Below, piece after piece: positions 1 through 10,962 of a DNA stretch of 64,000 nt; the first letter of the stretch is position 1, and each line of letters opens with the position of its first letter. Position numbers and translations under genes: made by a program. A model generated the notes under the pieces. That model saw only the letters and a program-made list of their open reading frames with translations. It searched no databases and was not told the DNA's origin. The stretch covers positions 120,187,701 through 120,251,700 of the forward strand of contig NC_084827.1 of assembly GCF_033115175.1 (NCBI RefSeq), in the 5' to 3' direction. The stretch comes from Lepus europaeus. Lineage: Eukaryota > Chordata > Mammalia > Lagomorpha > Leporidae.

Positions 1-10
1 CATGAACACT

Positions 11-90
11 CTTTCTTTCTCTCTCTCTTTCTTTTTATTTCTCTCTTTTTCTCCTCCCTCCCTCCCTTCCTTCCTTTTTCTTTCTTTTTA
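11..90. repeat. Polypyrimidine low-complexity tract
   Basis: An almost pure C/T stretch on the plus strand, grading from TTTC/CTCT units into CCCT and CCTT units. It ends at the poly(T) end of the adjoining minus-strand SINE, so part of it may be the decayed tail of that insertion. Confidence 0.85.
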
Positions 91-422
91 AAAAGATTTA
101 TTTATTTATTTATTTGAAAGGCAGAGTTACAGAGAGGCAGAGGCAGAGACAGAGAGAAAGAGAGATCTTCCATCTGCTGGCTCACTCCCCAAATGGCTGC
201 AATGGCTGGAGCTGCGCCAATCAGAAGCCAGGAACCAAGAGCTTCTTCTGGGTCTCCTATTTGGGTGCAGGGGCCCAAGGACTTGGACCATCTTCTACTG
301 CTTTCCCAGGCCATAGCAGAGAGCTGGATCAGAAGTGGAGCAGTCAGAACTCAAACTGGCGCCCATATGGGATGCCAGCACTGCAGATGGTGGCTTTACC
401 CATCACGCCACAGCGCCGGCCC
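91..422 (-). mobile_element. C-repeat SINE, type S, near full length
   Basis: Read on the plus strand it opens with the complement of the AAATAAATAAAT tail, passes a GA-rich tract and the 'cttccatctgctgg' block, and ends with the complement of the head (gccacagcgccggccc). The flanks share CTTTCTTT runs, but low complexity prevents a firm duplication call. Confidence 0.92.
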
Positions 423-433
423 ACTTTCTTTCT

Positions 434-756
434 TTTTTAAGATTTGTTTATTTATTTGAAAGGCAGAGCAACAGAGACAGAAAGAGATCTTCTGTCCATT
501 AATTCACTCCTCAAATGGCCACAGCTGCCAGGTATGGGTAAGGCTGATACCAGGAGCCAAGAACTCCATCCTGGTCTCCTACATGGGTAAGAGGGGCCCA
601 AGTACTTGGTCATCATCTACTGCCTTCCCAGGCATGTTAGCAGGAAGCTGGATTGGAACTGGAGCACCTGAGACTTGAGCCACCACTCCGTTACGGGATG
701 CCTGCATTGTAAGCAACGGTTTAACTGGCTGTGTCCAACTTAGCAACGCTGGCCCC
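434..756 (-). mobile_element. C-repeat SINE, type O, diverged
   Basis: It lies 12 bases from the previous copy in the same orientation. The tail is short, the GA tract is reduced, and the body carries the older 'aactccatcctggtctcc' and 'gcatgttagcaggaagctgga' variants. The head ends in 'gctggcccc'. Confidence 0.88.
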
Positions 757-1199
757 AAGATTTAGGTTTTCTGGCCTGATTCTGTGGTTCAAATTTTTCA
801 AGGCTGTCAATCAGTGCCAAATTCAATGCTGGGCTCTTAAAATTATCTCTTTCATTACAGAAACTTCATAATTTCAAAAATGTATACTTTGTTCAGAGCC
901 AGATACACATATATCACCCATTAAAGAGTGAATGTCTTGCTTCTCAGAAGACTTAATCAGAAAAGAGATTGTGTTAGAAGGAGAGTCATGACAATGTGGC
1001 TAAAAGAAAGGTCAAGTACTTTAATAAAAATAATAGTATAATAAAATATTATAACACCTTTGAAGATGGAAGAAACTTGAACTTGACAGTCGAAAAATGT
1101 AGAGCAAAGCAGTTCAATTGAACAAAAGATAAGGCTGCAGGAAGGTTTGAGGATAAAAGATAAAGAAATAAAATAGAGTGTGGAGGGGTGTTTGGATCT
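757..1199. other. Unique AT-rich DNA, no gene seen
   Basis: No recognisable repeat, RNA gene or coding frame. A minus-strand open frame that crosses from here into the next SINE shows no protein-like features. Confidence 0.5.
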
Positions 1200-1508
1200 A
1201 TAGTCAAGATACTGCTTGAGATGCCTGCAATCTCCTATTGGATTGCCTAGGTCTGAATCTGGCTCTGCTTCCAGTTCCAGTTTTCTGCAGATGCACACCC
1301 TGGGAGGCAACAAATGATGTCTCATGTTGCTGGATCCCTGCTACCCTGGGAGACCCAGATTGACTCCGAGGCCCCTGGCTTCCCCCTGGCCTGGCTCCAG
1401 CTGTTGTGGGCATTTGAGGTGTGAACCAGCAGACACTCCCTCTCTGTCTCTCTATATCTTTCTCTGCGTGTTTCTGCTTTTCAAATAAATAGAAAGTAAA
1501 TAAGTAAA
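1200..1508 (+). mobile_element. C-repeat SINE, type O, diverged
   Basis: The body motifs 'cagatgcacaccctgggaggcaac' (diverged), 'gttgtgggcatttgaggtgtgaacc' and a CT-rich tract followed by an AAATAAATAGAAA-like tail identify it. The head is poorly preserved, so the left edge is approximate. Confidence 0.82.
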
Positions 1509-1752
1509 CTTCAGCTTACCACACAAAAATAAATATAATGGAACAAAACAATAACTTCACTTGTATATTGGTTATTTTAATTTAGAGCATTGTAATGGCA
1601 AAAACTAATAGTTACCCAGTGTCATTTCATGGTTTTCATGAAACTCAGAAATATATTAGGTTCAGAGAAGTACATTGTGTTTAGAATTTCAGGGTGCTTT
1701 TCTCAGAGAAATTTTCTGCCACGCAGCTTACAATTAACAAACAACAATCATG

Positions 1753-2074
1753 GGGGCAGATATTTGGCATGGTGGTTAAGGCTGTGTTTGGGACACTTGA
1801 ATTCCATATTAGAGTCCCAGCTCTGCTTCCGACTCCAGTTTCCTGCTAATGTGCACCCTGAAAGGCAGCAGGTGACGATGACTCAAGTAGTTGGTCCCTG
1901 CCACCCGTGTGAGAGACCTGGGCTCATGGTTTTGGCCTGTCCCCGCCTGCCTTTTGGAGGCAATTGAGGAGTGAACCATCCTTTGGAAGATCTCTCTCTT
2001 GCCCCCTGTCTGTTTCTGTCTTTCTCTCACTGTCTCTCCACCTTTCAAATAAAATGGGATTTTTTTTTTTAAAT
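1753..2074 (+). mobile_element. C-repeat SINE, type O, with target-site duplication
   Basis: The head starts 'ggggcagatatttggcatgg' and the body holds 'aatgtgcaccctgaaaggcagc'. The flanking duplication 'acaa(a/t)aacaatcatg' lies at about 1737-1752 and 2078-2093, with one mismatch, which fixes both ends. Confidence 0.92.
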
Positions 2075-2093
2075 ATCACAAATAACAATCATG

Positions 2094-3362
2094 TACTCTT
2101 AAAGTATTAATACAAATTATCATTTATCTAGCCTATATCCTGCTGGGTACTATGGCATACAGAATATTAGTACGAGATACAGGTAGATCTAGCTTCAGTT
2201 ACTGTGTGATCTGGCAAAGTCGTTTAATCTCACAGACAACAGTAAAATGAGGGCTCTCATGTGGCTTACTGGCATAATGTGTTTTAAGTTACATGCGAAA
2301 ATTAAAAGCAGATCCTCTGACATGACCACCCAAAACCAAAAAGTTACCCCATGAAAAAGTGATGTAATAAAAGACCACTGCCAATCTGTAAATATAAAAT
2401 ATTTAGCTTTTTTTTTTTCTATGAAAGCATGCTCTTTGGCAGAAGGAAAAAATGTGCTAGTCTGAACTTGAGAGACCCAGAGATTCTGCAAGACAAAAAT
2501 AAAGGAGTTGGCTTAGACGTAAGCTCCTCAAGATCTTGAGAATGCGTTATTTATCATCTTAACCCTAATACTCTGTACTTTACCTAATATGCTGTACTTA
2601 ATAAACGAATGTTAACTGAATGGATGTTTGTATGAGTAAACTTGTTGATTTCTAAGATTTCTTCCAACATCAACACACTGCTTTTAGAAGAAGAAGAAGG
2701 GAAAGAGAATGCGCTGTATAAACACTGCCTTGTTGTGTTTGATTGGGGCACATGGAATCAAACATCAACTGCTGCCTTGGTAAGAGAGCTTGGTATTTAT
2801 GTTGAAATGGAGAGGCTGTAGATTCTTCTTTGTATATATTTTTTGTTAATAAATATTTATGAGATTCATTTTCTACTCATCAAAGAATACTCTGAGACAC
2901 AGGAACACGATCTTGAGGAAATCCCTGTTGTATAATTCCACTAGTGGGAGATGAGGTTCCATTTAGGAAATATTTTTAATAATAGCAGTGGAAAATAAGG
3001 CATAATTTTTAGCATGCTTTGCAACTCTGTGTTCATAGCCTAGGAGCCTTTGCTGGCTGAATTCTATGGCACTACTGCCAAGAATCTGCAGATTGTATAA
3101 GCGTTTTCATTTGCTGAAATGTTAATGTCTTAATTTTAAATCTACATAATACTTACTCCGTTAGACCTAATGGCCTCTACTATTCGCTTTTAAATTGCTA
3201 TCTAATTCAGAATGATTTTCCTTTTTTTGTAAAACTGAACTTAGAATCGCGTGTGCTATGTAAGCCCAGTGGCCTACGGTAAGCCTGCAGAAGGAGAGCA
3301 GTTATCTCAGCTGCTTATCTTTGATCTAAGAGGATTAGACATTGCCACAACAATGCCTAATG
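2094..3362. other. Unique AT-rich DNA with a possible MIR remnant
   Basis: Around 2158-2310 the text runs like a decayed MIR core (tgtgtgatctggcaaagtcgtttaatctc, then 'agtaaaatgaggg'). The rest shows no repeat or coding frame that I recognise. Confidence 0.4.
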
Positions 3363-3375
3363 AGTAATTTTCTTT

Positions 3376-3695
3376 CTTTTTTTTTTTTTTGACAGGACAG
3401 TGAGAGAGAGAGACAGAGAGAAAGGTCTTCCTTTGCCATTGGTTCACACTCCAATGGCCAAGGCGGCCAGCGCACCGCGCTGATCCGAAGCGAGGAGCCA
3501 GGTGCTTCTCCTGGTCTCCCATGGGGTGCAGGGCCCAAGCACTTGGGCCATCCTCCACTGTACTCCCTGGCCACAGCAGAGAGCTGGCCTGGAAGAGGGG
3601 CAACCGGGACAGAATCCGGCACCCCGGCTGGGACCAGAACCCGGGGTGCCGGCGCCGCAGGTGGAAGATTAGCCTATTGAGCCACGGTGCCGGCC
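3376..3695 (-). mobile_element. C-repeat SINE, type Y, with target-site duplication
   Basis: A poly(T) run is followed by 'gacaggacagtgagagag' and the CpG-rich head complement ending 'gccacggtgccggcc'. A perfect 13-bp duplication, agtaattttcttt, flanks it at 3363-3375 and 3696-3708. The internal part near the head has lost some of the central GC-rich block. Confidence 0.96.
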
Positions 3696-3861
3696 AGTAA
3701 TTTTCTTTTTTTAAAGTCTCCTATCTGCTTCTCAATGACCAAATTCCTTAAGGTATATAGCAGACTGCTGGCTTTGATTTTTCCCTTGAGTACTAGATTT
3801 AGAGATTGGGGAACATTACTTCCTACCTTATATATTTCGGTTTTGTTGATTTTTCTTTTCC

Positions 3862-4037
3862 TAAAGAGAGTGGAGGGAAGAGGAGAGGAGGGGAGAGGAA
3901 TCTTATATCTAATGGTCCACTCTCCAAATGGCCACAACAGCCAGGTCTGGGCCAGGCCCAAGGGGGGAGCCAGGAACTCCATCCAGGTCTCCCACATGGG
4001 TGGCAGGGGCCTGAGCGTTTGAGCCATCATCTATTGT
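3862..4037 (-). mobile_element. C-repeat SINE, type O, 5'-truncated
   Basis: Recognisable from a GA-rich stretch, 'tccactctccaaatggccacaacagcc' and 'cccacatgggtggcaggggcc'. The tRNA-like head is missing, and the text passes into unique AT-rich DNA after 'catcatctattg'. Confidence 0.82.
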
Positions 4038-4607
4038 CTTTGTACTGTTTGATATTTATTTAATTTTTAAGGTTGGCATTATAACATTGATTAAAATAAT
4101 GCTATAGGTTAACATAAACAGCAAAGAAGCAAAGAATTAAAATGCAAGCTGTGTAAAATCTCAAAGAAAACCCAAAAGTGACTGATGTATTCATTCTTAG
4201 CTAACTAAAAGTGCAAGAAAGACAAGCCACCCGATATAATAAAGTACAGCAAACAACTGACAATTTTCAGTTACCAAAATTGCAGATTTTGCATTTTATA
4301 TCCTTTTCTCAATGAAGAAAAAATTCTTTTGAATGTTATATATAAAATACATATAAAACAAGATAGAGAGCTACATTATAAACTTGTAACAATGGCTGTA
4401 AATATATTTCCTTACATGTTTCTCATAGGCAATAGATATGGTATATACATAGCATGAAACTACTAAGATAATAAAGAACAAACAAATATAAATGTCAGCT
4501 GTACAGTAACACACAAGCAACATTCCCATCTACTCACACCAAAAAATTAAATACTATCAGAAAAAAGTTTTAAAAGCTACATATTTTAATAAGAAATAAG
4601 GTCAAGG
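4038..4607. other. Unique AT-rich DNA, nothing recognised
   Basis: Rich in A and T with short ATA-type runs (for example near 4338-4360). No repeat family, RNA gene or coding signal found. Confidence 0.5.
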
Positions 4608-4945
4608 GGCCAGCACTGTGGTGTAGTACGTTAAGGCTCCACCTGTAGTGTTGGCATCCCATATGGGCACTGGTTTGAGTCCCATCTGCTCCACTTCTGA
4701 TCCAGCTCCCTGCTATGGCCTGGGAAAGCAGTAGAAGATGGCCCAAATGCCTGGACCCCTGCACCCGTGTGGGAGACCTGGAGGAAACTCCAAGCTCCTG
4801 GCTTCAGATCCAGCTTTGGCTGTTTCAGCTATTTGGGAAGTGAACCAGCGGATGGAAGACCTTTCTCTCTGTCTCTCCCTCTCTCTGTCTGCAACTCTGC
4901 CTCTCAAAGAAATAAATTAATCTTAAAAAACAAATAAATATAATA
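4608..4945 (+). mobile_element. C-repeat SINE, type S
   Basis: Head 'ggggccagcactgtggtgtag', B-box-like 'ggtttgagtccc', CT-rich tract and AAATAAATTAAT tail are all present in order. The tail runs into further A-rich DNA, so the right edge is approximate. Confidence 0.93.
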
Positions 4946-5584
4946 AAAATAAGGAATAAGTTTAATAAAGAATGATAATACTGAAAAACAAGGCATTCAG
5001 AGATTTCAAAAGTCATGCTTTTTTATTTTCAGTTGATCCAAAATCTTACCAACTAAGTTTTCAAAAGTTTGTTCAGAGCCAGCATTACTCATAAATGTCA
5101 CACACTTATTATCTCATACATTTACTTCCTTCCCCAGAAAAGACCTTTGATAAACATCTAAAGTGTCCAGGTATAACACAGTTCAGATGAAACTGGATCA
5201 AATACTGGTATTGTTTTTAACAACTAATACCACAAAGTGTTTAATTGTTGCAAATTAATTCAACCAACCAACCAAAATAAGAATCAAAACGGCATGGCAT
5301 ATATTGTAAATAAATCAAAACAATGGTTTGCGCAAGAGCAAGACAAGGTGGTAGTACATTAAACCAAAGCTAGGTGAATACAAGACGAGGAATGCCTATT
5401 GCCTAGTAAATAAACTGGAAACGGTTTCCAAGGAGACGCCATGATGGAGAGCTCACCACACTGGTGTGAATGGAGTTTCCTGCTGAGCCTGCTTGGGAAG
5501 CTATGAGAGGGAACTCAAGACCACGGCCACTTGAGACTTGCCACATCTGGTACTGAGCAGCTAACAATTATTCACTCAGTGTTT
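4946..5584. other. Unique DNA, nothing recognised
   Basis: No repeat signature or plausible exon. The stretch 5395-5560 is less AT-rich than its surroundings but has no supportable coding frame. Confidence 0.5.
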
Positions 5585-5598
5585 AGAAGTAGCTTTGC

Positions 5599-5924
5599 GG
5601 CCGGCGCCGTGGCTCAACAGGCTAATCCTCCGCCTTGCGGCGCCGGCACACCGGGTTCTAGTCCCGGTTGGGGCACCGATCCTGTCCCGGTTGCCCCTCT
5701 TCCAGGCCAGCTCTCTGCTGTGGCCAGGGAGTGCAGTGGAGGATGGCCCAAGTCCTTGGGCCCTGCACCCCATGGGAGACCAGGAGAAGCACCTGGCTCC
5801 TGCCATCGGAACAGCGCGGTGCGCCGGCCACAGCGTGCTACCGCGGCGGCCACTGGAGGGTGAACCAACGGCAAAAGGAAGACCTTTCTCCCTGTCTCTC
5901 TCTCTCACTGTCCACTCTGCCTGT

Positions 5925-5962
<38 letters not shown>
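5599..5962 (+). mobile_element. C-repeat SINE, type Y, full length, perfect target-site duplication
   Basis: The head 'ggccggcgccgtggctcaac' keeps its CpGs, the B-box-like 'ggttctagtccc' is intact, and the tail is an uninterrupted run of about 38 A. A perfect 14-bp duplication, agaagtagctttgc, flanks it at 5585-5598 and 5963-5976. The long pure tail and preserved CpGs point to a recent insertion. Confidence 0.98.
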
Positions 5963-5965
<3 letters not shown>

Positions 5966-6070
5966 AGTAGCTTTGCACACAAAATGTTTCAACTGCAAAA
6001 GTGTTTGAAGTTCATGAGCAACTGAAGTATACTTGAGTATTTACACCTACATTGTTTGGTTTTTCCACAT

Positions 6071-6402
6071 TTAAAAAAAAATATTTTATTTATTTATTTG
6101 AGAGGTGGAGTAACAGATGGAAAGCAGGAGAGACAGAGGAAGGTCTTCTATCTGCTGGTTCACTCCCCAAATGGCCACAACGCCTGGATCTGGGCCAATC
6201 CAAAGCCAGGAGCCAGTGGTCTTTTCTGGGTCTCCCACGCGGGTGCAGGGGCCCCAGCACTTAGGCCATCTCCTACTGCTTTTCCAGACGCATTAACAGA
6301 GAGCTGGATCAGAAGAGGAGTAGCTGGGATACGAACAGGTACCCATATGGGATGCTGGCACCTCGCCGGAGGGTTAGACTACTACGCCACAGTGCCGGAC
6401 CC
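6071..6402 (-). mobile_element. C-repeat SINE, type S
   Basis: Tail complement 'atttatttatttgagaggtgg', a short GA tract, then the body through 'acgccacagtgccggacccc'. Near full length, with mild divergence in the head. Confidence 0.92.
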
Positions 6403-6578
6403 CTATCCTTTTAAAATTAAAAAAGTAGTCATAAACAGTGTGTGGGGGAAAAAGGGGAGGTTACTAAAACCATCAAAGAGATGGACAATACAAGTTCTCT
6501 GATATTGGTATAAAGAAAGATGATTAAATTGGGGTCATTTAAAAACATTATTTTCCAGAATGAAAATCACTTATTCAT

Positions 6579-6908
6579 TTTTTAAAAAGATTTATTTATT
6601 TATTTGAAAGTAAGAGTTACAGAGAGGAAGAGGCAGAGAGAGAGAGAGAGGCAGGAGAGAGAGAGAGAGAGATCTTCCATCTACTGGTTCACTCCCCAGA
6701 TGTCTGCAATGTCAGGAGCTGGGCTGATCCGAAACCAGGAGCTTCTTCCAGGTCTCCCATGTGGGTGCAAGGGCCCAAGGACTTGGGCCATCTTCCACTG
6801 CTTTCCCTGGCCAGAGCAGAGAGCTGGATAGGAAGTGGAACAGCCAGGACTCAAACCGGCACCCATATGGGATGCCAGCACTTCAGGCTACATCACAGCA
6901 CCAGCCCC
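6579..6908 (-). mobile_element. C-repeat SINE, type S
   Basis: Tail complement, an imperfect GA tract at about 6634-6672 with an interrupting GGCAGGA, and body ending 'catcacagcaccagcccc'. Near full length. Confidence 0.92.
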
Positions 6909-7290
6909 TAAGATTTATTTTTGTGAAAAAGTTTTCTAGGCAAACTCCAATTACTATGAAAAAATCCAATGCCTACCCCTTCTATGAATAAAATAAAGCT
7001 GTAATTCTCTTTGTCAATTGATGTTCAGATGATCTCACATAATTTTCCTCTCAGAATCCTTTGGGTAAACATTGGAGATTATAATAACCAAAAGTATTCA
7101 ATTATGATTTTTAAAAGAATGATGTTTTAAAACTTAAGAAATCAGACATTAGCAAAGTTATCAATTTTTTTCACAGTATCAGATTTGGCAAATTTGCATC
7201 AAAGTAAGGTGGCAAAAATCATATAGATCAAACCATCAACTCATTTGTCTCCCCTCTTATCTTTCACATACTGGGTGACTGAGGACGATA
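6909..7290. other. Unique AT-rich DNA, nothing recognised
   Basis: Lies between a SINE and an L1 3' end. No coding frame or repeat recognised. Confidence 0.5.
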
Positions 7291-7305
7291 CACTCACTTT
7301 TTATT

Positions 7306-7680
7306 TTATTTTAAAAATTTAAACATGTTTTTAAATTTATTTTTTAAGGAATACAAATTTCATAAGTACAATTTTGTTGATATAGTGATTCTTCCCACCA
7401 TACCCGCCCTCCCACCCACACTCTCACCCTACCTCCTCCTCCCGCCTCTCCCCTTGCCAGTCCCATTCTCCATTAAGAATCCTTTTCAATTAACTTTGTG
7501 CACAGAAGACCAACTGTATACTAAGTAAAGATTTCAGCAATTTGCATACACACACAAACTGAGAAACTGGTTTTACAGTTAACTCTCATAATACAACTCA
7601 TTGAGGACAGAGGTCCTGCATGGGGAGTTAGTGCACAGTGATTCCAGTTGTTGATTTAACAATTGACAGTCTTATGGATG
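7306..7680 (-). mobile_element. L1 3' end, 5'-truncated insertion
   Basis: The text around 7350-7670 (cataagtacaattttg, 'gattcttcccaccatacccgccctcccaccc', 'aactcattgaggacagaggtcctgcatggg') is the same 3' terminal region as the left end of the large element at 33.5 kb, but more diverged. A likely duplication, cactcactttttatt (7291-7305) and cattcacttttatt (7681-7694), marks the ends. Only the non-coding 3' end is present. Confidence 0.88.
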
Positions 7681-7884
7681 CATTCACTTTTATTGTGAGG
7701 GAGGAGCTGATCTTAGGAGACACTTGACTAAATGACCAGGAAGGAAGATAAGGCACATTCTTTTCTCTAGACTTATTCTAATACTTAAAAAAAAAAAAAA
7801 GACAAAAAAGCTCTTTTGATCTTTTGTTTCGTGATAACCACCAGAAAAAAAAATCATTTAATGAAATAAAGGGTTTCTTTGTTC

Positions 7885-8260
7885 TTTTTTTTTTTTTTAA
7901 GATTTATTTATTTATTTGAAACTCAGAGTTACACACAGAGAGAAGGAGAGGCAGAGAGAGAGAGAGATCGAGAGAGAGAGAGAGAGAGAGAGAGAAAGGG
8001 AGAGAGAGAGAGAGAGAGATCTTCCATCTGCTGGTTCATTCCCCAATTAGTCGCAACAGCCGGAGCTGTGCCAATCCAAAGCCAGGAGCCAGGAGCTTCC
8101 TCTGGGTCTCCCACATGGGTTCAGGGGCCCAAGAACTTGGGCCATCTTCTACTGCTTTCCCAGGCCACAGCAGAGAGCTGGATTGGAAGTGGAGCAGCCT
8201 GGACTCGAACTGGTGCCTATATGGGATGCAGTGGCTTTATTGGCTAGCTACAACGCCAGC
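7885..8260 (-). mobile_element. C-repeat SINE, type S, with long GA tract
   Basis: The tail complement is followed by an expanded GA microsatellite at about 7953-8020, then a full body ending 'ctacaacgccagc'. The expanded GA tract makes the copy longer than its neighbours. Confidence 0.92.
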
Positions 8261-8292
8261 ATACTTGAAAGCATAATATGTTACATTTCCAA

Positions 8293-8316
8293 ATATATAT
8301 ATATATATATATATAT
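8293..8316. repeat. (AT)12 microsatellite
   Basis: A pure alternating AT run of 12 units in AT-rich unique DNA. Confidence 0.95.
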
Positions 8317-8990
8317 GTCTATTTTTTCCTGCACCTTGTATAGTAAAATAACATACTTTTTGTTCATTTGTTTCAATGCTTTACACTTCATCTACAATTT
8401 CATTACAAATACACAGAAAATAGGCAAGCATGGCTTTTACAATGTTAATTATTTTTTCTATAAAGGGAGTTTTTTTTTTAAAAAGTACTTGAGCAGTTTG
8501 CCCAGGAATGAGATGCATAATGCATGTACCTTGTTCTTGTATATTTTTAAAGGAGATATAATATAAAGGTTCAGTAATTTTCACTCATGTTTATCTTTTT
8601 AAAAATAGTGTTGCAGTTTTTTGCTTTGCATTAATTTTCAAAACTCCTTGCTAGATGTTTTTCTCCTCTGGCACACTTCACCTTCTAACAGGCAATGTAA
8701 AAAGGCCACCACTCTGCCTTCTGAGGGCACTCTAGTGACGAAACAGCACATGGAATTCAGAACACTTGTTGAAATCGCTTCACCAATGACATTCCTGACT
8801 GCGGGCTCATGCATGATGTCTCATCACAGAGTACATTCAGAGAGAGCTGTGACTTTGCTAGGAGAAGAAAACGATTCCTGGAAGTCTCTCAAAATGACTT
8901 CCTCTGCCAGTGAGTAGTTAAGGGCCATCTGTCTCCTCCCTTCTCATTGGCTCAGAGCAGGGACATTAAAGGTCAGTCACAGGCGGGAGC
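8317..8990. other. Unique DNA with one unconvincing open frame
   Basis: A 98-codon plus-strand frame at 8621-8917 has no domain, splice context or family resemblance that I can see. It is noted only because it is not inside a repeat. Nothing else is recognised. Confidence 0.4.
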
Positions 8991-9219
8991 TATGGCGTTG
9001 TGGGTAAAGCTGCTGCCCGCAGTGCCGGCCTTTCATGGGGGTGCTGGTTCAAGTCCCGGCTGCTCTACTTCTGATCCAGTTCTCTGCTATGGCCTGGGAA
9101 ATCCTTGGGCTCCTGCACCTGCGTGGGAGACCTGGAGGCAGCTCTTAGCTCCTGGCTTCAGATCGGCCCAACTCTGGTCGTTGTGGCCATTTGGGAGAAT
9201 GAACCAGCAAATGGAAGAC

Positions 9220-9253
<34 letters not shown>

Positions 9254-9316
9254 GCCTCTGCCTCTCTGTAAGTCTCTCTTTCAAATAAATAAAAAACAAA
9301 TCTTTAAAAAAAAAAA
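8991..9316 (+). mobile_element. C-repeat SINE, type S
   Basis: Diverged head 'ggcgggagctatggcgttgtgg', B-box-like 'ggttcaagtcccgg', CT tract of about 35 bases and an AAATAAATAAAA tail. Part of the central body (ctgggaaagcagtagaagatgg) is deleted. Confidence 0.92.
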
Positions 9317-9368
9317 GCTGTCAGTGCTGTTGGATGAATTGAGTCATATGGCTTTTGTACCATTTGAT

Positions 9369-9468
9369 AAATTCTTTTTTTAAAGATTTATTTATTTACT
9401 TGAAAGACAGACTTACAGACAGAGGTAGAGCCACAGAGAGAAGTCTTCCATCTGCTGATTCACTCCTC
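9369..9468 (-). mobile_element. C-repeat SINE, strongly 5'-truncated, with target-site duplication
   Basis: Only the tail, GA-rich tract and 'cttccatctgctgattcactcc' remain. The flanks repeat tgtacc(a/g)tttgat at 9356-9368 and 9469-9481, so this is a short insertion event and not a later deletion. Confidence 0.9.
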
Positions 9469-9587
9469 TGTACCGTTTGATTTTTAAACAAGCACTCTTT
9501 TATATTTAATATTTGACTAAGTAATACATATATATGATTCAAACATTTTAAAAATACAAAAGGTAAAAAGTCTTCATATCCTATCTT

Positions 9588-9938
9588 TATTTATTTATTT
9601 TTTTTTGACAGGCAGAGTGGACAGTGAGAGAGAGAGAGACAGAGAGAAAGATCTTCCTTTGCCATTGGTTCACCCTCCAATGGCCGCTGTGGCTGGCGCA
9701 CTGCAGCCGGGGCACCACGCTGATCCGAAGGCAGGAGCCAGGTGCTTCTCCTGGTCTCCCATGGGGTGCAGGGCCCAAGGACTTGGGCCATCCTCCACTG
9801 CACTCCCTGGCCACAGCAGAGAGCTGCCCTGGAAGAGGGGCAATTGGGACAGAACCAATGCCCCAACCGGGACTAGAACCCGGTATGCCGGCGCCGCAAG
9901 GTGGAGGATTAGCCTATTGAGCCGCGGCACCGGCCCCA
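9588..9938 (-). mobile_element. C-repeat SINE, type Y, with target-site duplication
   Basis: An ATTT/poly(T) end, then 'gacaggcagagtggacagtg', then a CpG-rich head complement 'gagccgcggcaccggcccc'. The duplication atcctatctt is perfect at 9578-9587 and 9939-9948. It interrupts the old L1 3' region. Confidence 0.96.
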
Positions 9939-10123
9939 ATCCTATCTTCCATTTCCATTTTTCTACCCCTAGTCCACTCTTACTGGGTTCTTGAAATAAC
10001 TATAGGATTGTCTATGTAATACAAATAAATACTAATATATATTCTATTTTTTTCCTTTTTCACACACAAGGTAGCCAACAGTGCATATTGCTCTATACCT
10101 AGTGTTTTTCATTAAAAATCTCT

Positions 10124-10411
10124 TGGGGGCAGATGGTTGGCCTGGTGGTAAAGATGCGGGTTAAATCACCAACATCTTGCACTGGAGTGCCTTCGTTAAC
10201 TCCTGGCTGTACAGCCCGATTTTAGCTTCTTGCCAGTATAGACCATGGGAGGCAGCAGGTGACAGCTCAAGTATTTAAGCCCCTGTTACCCATATAGATC
10301 TGGGTTGAGTTCCTAGCCTAATTTCAGCTATTGCAGGCATTTAGGAAGTGAACCAATAAATAGGAGCTCTATTCCTGCACCTGTCTCTTTGCCTCTCAAG
10401 TTAAGAAAAAA
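10124..10411 (+). mobile_element. C-repeat SINE, type O
   Basis: Head 'gggggcagatggttggcctgg', body 'ccatgggaggcagcaggtgacagctcaag' and a shortened CT tract with an A-run tail. Flanks repeat aaaaatc(t/c)c. It also interrupts the old L1 3' region. Confidence 0.85.
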
Positions 10412-10607
10412 ATCCCATTTTTTCCCATATCATAGAACATATACATTATATTCTTTTTCTATGTATTTATTTTATATTGGCTGCATGTTTATTAATAAGT
10501 GAATTATGATTTATTTAAACTAGTTTTATATCAAGAATGGGTTATTTCTAATCTTGCAATTGTAAATAATGAATAATCTATACCTAGGTCATTTTTTAGA
10601 TTTTGAT

Positions 10608-10647
10608 TTTTTTAAAAAAGATTTACTTATTTATTTGAAAGTCAGAG

Positions 10648-10690
<43 letters not shown>

Positions 10691-10950
10691 CTTCCATCTG
10701 TTGGTTCACTCCCCAGATAGCAGCAATGGCCAGGGCTTGGTCAGGCTGAAGCCAGGAGCCAGCAGCTTCTTCCAGGTCTTCCACATGGGTGACAGGGACC
10801 CAAACACATGAGTCATTTTCCATTGCTTTCCTAGGCACATTAGCAGGGTGCTGGATCAGAAGTAGAGCAGTTGAGACACAAACTGGTACCCACATGGAAT
10901 GCTGGCATTACAGGCAGCGGCTTTACCTGCTACACCATAATGCTGGCCCC
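10608..10950 (-). mobile_element. C-repeat SINE, type S
   Basis: Tail complement, a GA run at about 10653-10688, body with 'gacagggacccaaacac' and 'ggcacattagcaggg', and head complement ending 'accataatgctggcccc'. Confidence 0.92.
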
Positions 10951-10962
10951 TAAATTTTTAAT

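Larger units (their letters stand above)
9482..10607 (-). mobile_element. Ancient L1 3' untranslated region, split by two SINEs
   Basis: Three segments (9482-9577, 9949-10123, 10412-10607) read in order like the complement of an old mammalian L1M-type 3' end (gattcaaacattttaaaaa, 'ctacccctagtccactc', 'cacacacaaggtagccaac', 'ttgcaattgtaaataatgaataa'). No coding remnant is included. Confidence 0.6.

Noticed and set aside
5599-5680. tRNA-gene-like A and B boxes in SINE heads
   Set aside because: C-repeat heads are tRNA-derived, but the cloverleaf is not complete and the sequence continues into a SINE body, so no tRNA gene is called.
7953-8020. CRISPR-like regular repeats
   Set aside because: The regularity is a simple GA microsatellite. 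There are no spacer-repeat units, and the genome is mammalian.
7879-8247. Arg-Glu-rich open frames over GA tracts (also 15570, 21779, 43214, 61625 and others)
   Set aside because: These are translations of GA/CT microsatellites inside C-repeats, found in dozens of copies.
8621-8917. 98-codon open frame in unique DNA
   Set aside because: No domain, no splice-site pattern, no codon bias that I can judge by eye, and composition like the flanks. Left as an unsupported frame.
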